Position numbers and translations under genes: made by a program. A DNA stretch of 40,567 nt from the NCBI GenBank assembly GCA_003221035.1, contig QHUB01000054.1, positions 1 to 40,567 of the forward strand, read 5' to 3'. Shown piece by piece: positions 40,157 to 40,567 of the stretch (the first letter of the stretch is position 1; each line of letters opens with the position of its first letter). Origin of the DNA: Gemmatimonadota bacterium (GTDB taxonomy: Bacteria > Gemmatimonadota > Gemmatimonadetes > Gemmatimonadales > GWC2-71-9). Below the pieces are notes generated by a model. It did not search any database, had not been told where the DNA came from, and worked only from the letters and a program-made list of their open reading frames with translations.

Positions 40157-40567
40157 ACTCCCTCGATCGTCTGCTCGACGCCGCGCGCGGGAAGGTGGAT
40201 GGCGCGGATGCGCTGTGGCGCCGCGAGGAGCAGACCGCCGTCGGATTCGAGGCCGGCCGGCTCAAGGCCGCCGGCGTGTCGGAAGAAGCAGGGCTCAACC
40301 TGCGCGTCCTGGCCAAGGGGCGCATGGGCGTGGCGGGCACTACTGCAGCGACACCCGACGTGCAGGAGCTGGTGCAGAGAGCAAGCTCGTCGGCAGCACT
40401 GGGCGAGAGCGTCGATCTGGCCTTCCCAACCCCAAGATCCCAGCTCCCGACTCCTATCCCCACGTTTTTTGACCGAACCGCGAATGCATCGCTGGACGAT
40501 CTGATTCGCATGGGGCGCATGCTGGTCGAGCGGCTGACTCGACCCGACTGCCAGGTGAACATCGCCG
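40153..40567 (+). CDS. tldE: TldE/PmbA metalloprotease partner, partial (cut by window end)
   Basis: 138 codons from an ATG overlapping the tldD stop; the frame is open to the last base. Typical PmbA/TldE start: MNSLDRLLDAARGKVDGADA, then GFEAGRLKAAGVSEEAGLNLRV. TldE lacks the zinc motif of TldD but is needed for activity. Between GESVDLAF and FFDRTANASLDDL a CCCAAC/CTCCCGAC-type repeat is translated in frame (PTPRSQLPTPIPT). Assignment rests on adjacency to tldD and the N-terminal pattern. Confidence 0.85.
   Translation, partial: MNSLDRLLDAARGKVDGADALWRREEQTAVGFEAGRLKAAGVSEEAGLNLRVLAKGRMGVAGTTAATPDVQELVQRASSSAALGESVDLAFPTPRSQLPTPIPTFFDRTANASLDDLIRMGRMLVERLTRPDCQVNIA
40424..40461. repeat. 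TCCCAAC/CTCCCGACTCC-type repeat inside tldE
   Basis: A pyrimidine-rich stretch with near-copies of CCCAACCCCAAG, TCCCAGCTCCCGAC and TCCTATCCCC. It is translated as a Pro/Thr/Ser-rich segment (PTPRSQLPTPIPT), like the in-frame inserts in lplA and the M23 peptidase. Confidence 0.5.

Noticed and set aside
1-40567. tRNA, rRNA, CRISPR array, insertion sequence or prophage genes
   Set aside because: No cloverleaf-like segment, spaced identical repeats, transposase motif or phage structural gene was recognised in either strand by eye.
38777-40567. RiPP biosynthesis locus around tldD/tldE
   Set aside because: TldD/TldE alone are common housekeeping proteases, and no precursor peptide or modifying enzyme is next to them in the window.

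Overview
The window is a dense, high-GC bacterial chromosome segment with almost no intergenic space. Many genes are joined by ATGA, GTGA, TAATG or TAGTG stop/start overlaps. Starts include many GTG and TTG codons and probably one CTG. GC content, gene content, abundant lipoproteins with Ig-like folds and the sprinkling of short GC-rich repeats fit an uncultured soil or sediment Gemmatimonadota-like bacterium. That assignment is inference and no rRNA gene is present to confirm it.

Layout, left to right. (1) 1-1396, plus: the last codons of one POT-family peptide transporter, then a complete second one whose C-terminus is nearly the same, so a tandem duplication. (2) 13164-1398, minus: one long apparent transcription unit, tdk, coaE, gcvH, UPF0173 hydrolase, gcvP, lipoate ligase-like, oppA, oppB, oppC, oppD, oppF. 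It combines peptide import, glycine cleavage, lipoylation and CoA/nucleotide salvage; gcvT and lpd are not here. (3) 13374-13664, plus: an HU-family DNA-binding protein with its own promoter, an upstream perfect palindrome and a strong bidirectional terminator. (4) 17738-13718, minus: a DEAD-box-like protein without helicase motifs but with a DbpA RNA-binding domain, followed by two paralogous Ig-like (BIG2) lipoproteins. The first of these has its Shine-Dalgarno locked in a hairpin. (5) 17758-20060, plus: P1-family (DmpA-like) peptidase and a class I aminotransferase. (6) 21301-20057, minus: exported M24 Xaa-Pro-type peptidase. (7) 21353-29994, plus: a tightly overlapped operon with a small two-lobed hypothetical protein, O-methyltransferase, NurA nuclease, HerA ATPase, Mre11/SbcD, Rad50/SbcC and a GNAT protein. 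(8) 31585-30007, minus: a Na+/Ca2+ exchanger-family protein and two tiny ORFs. (9) 31619-35235, plus: folE, SDR reductase, Asp-box/M23 peptidase and a Trm112-like zinc-ribbon protein. (10) 38214-35232, minus: TPR protein, lipoprotein and long-chain acyl-CoA synthetase. (11) 38267-end, plus: phosphoribosyltransferase, tldD and the start of tldE/pmbA, cut by the window edge.

The most interesting unit is the NurA-HerA-Mre11-Rad50 operon. It is the archaeal-type DNA-end resection set in bacterial sequence, with a non-canonical HerA P-loop and a Glu in place of the Asn of the Mre11 GNHD motif. A second theme is short repeats of several unrelated families lying inside or at the edges of genes, where they are translated in frame (lplA, M24 peptidase, NurA, M23 peptidase, TldE). 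No tRNA, rRNA, CRISPR array, insertion sequence or phage gene was seen, and no stretch over 300 bases lacks a gene.
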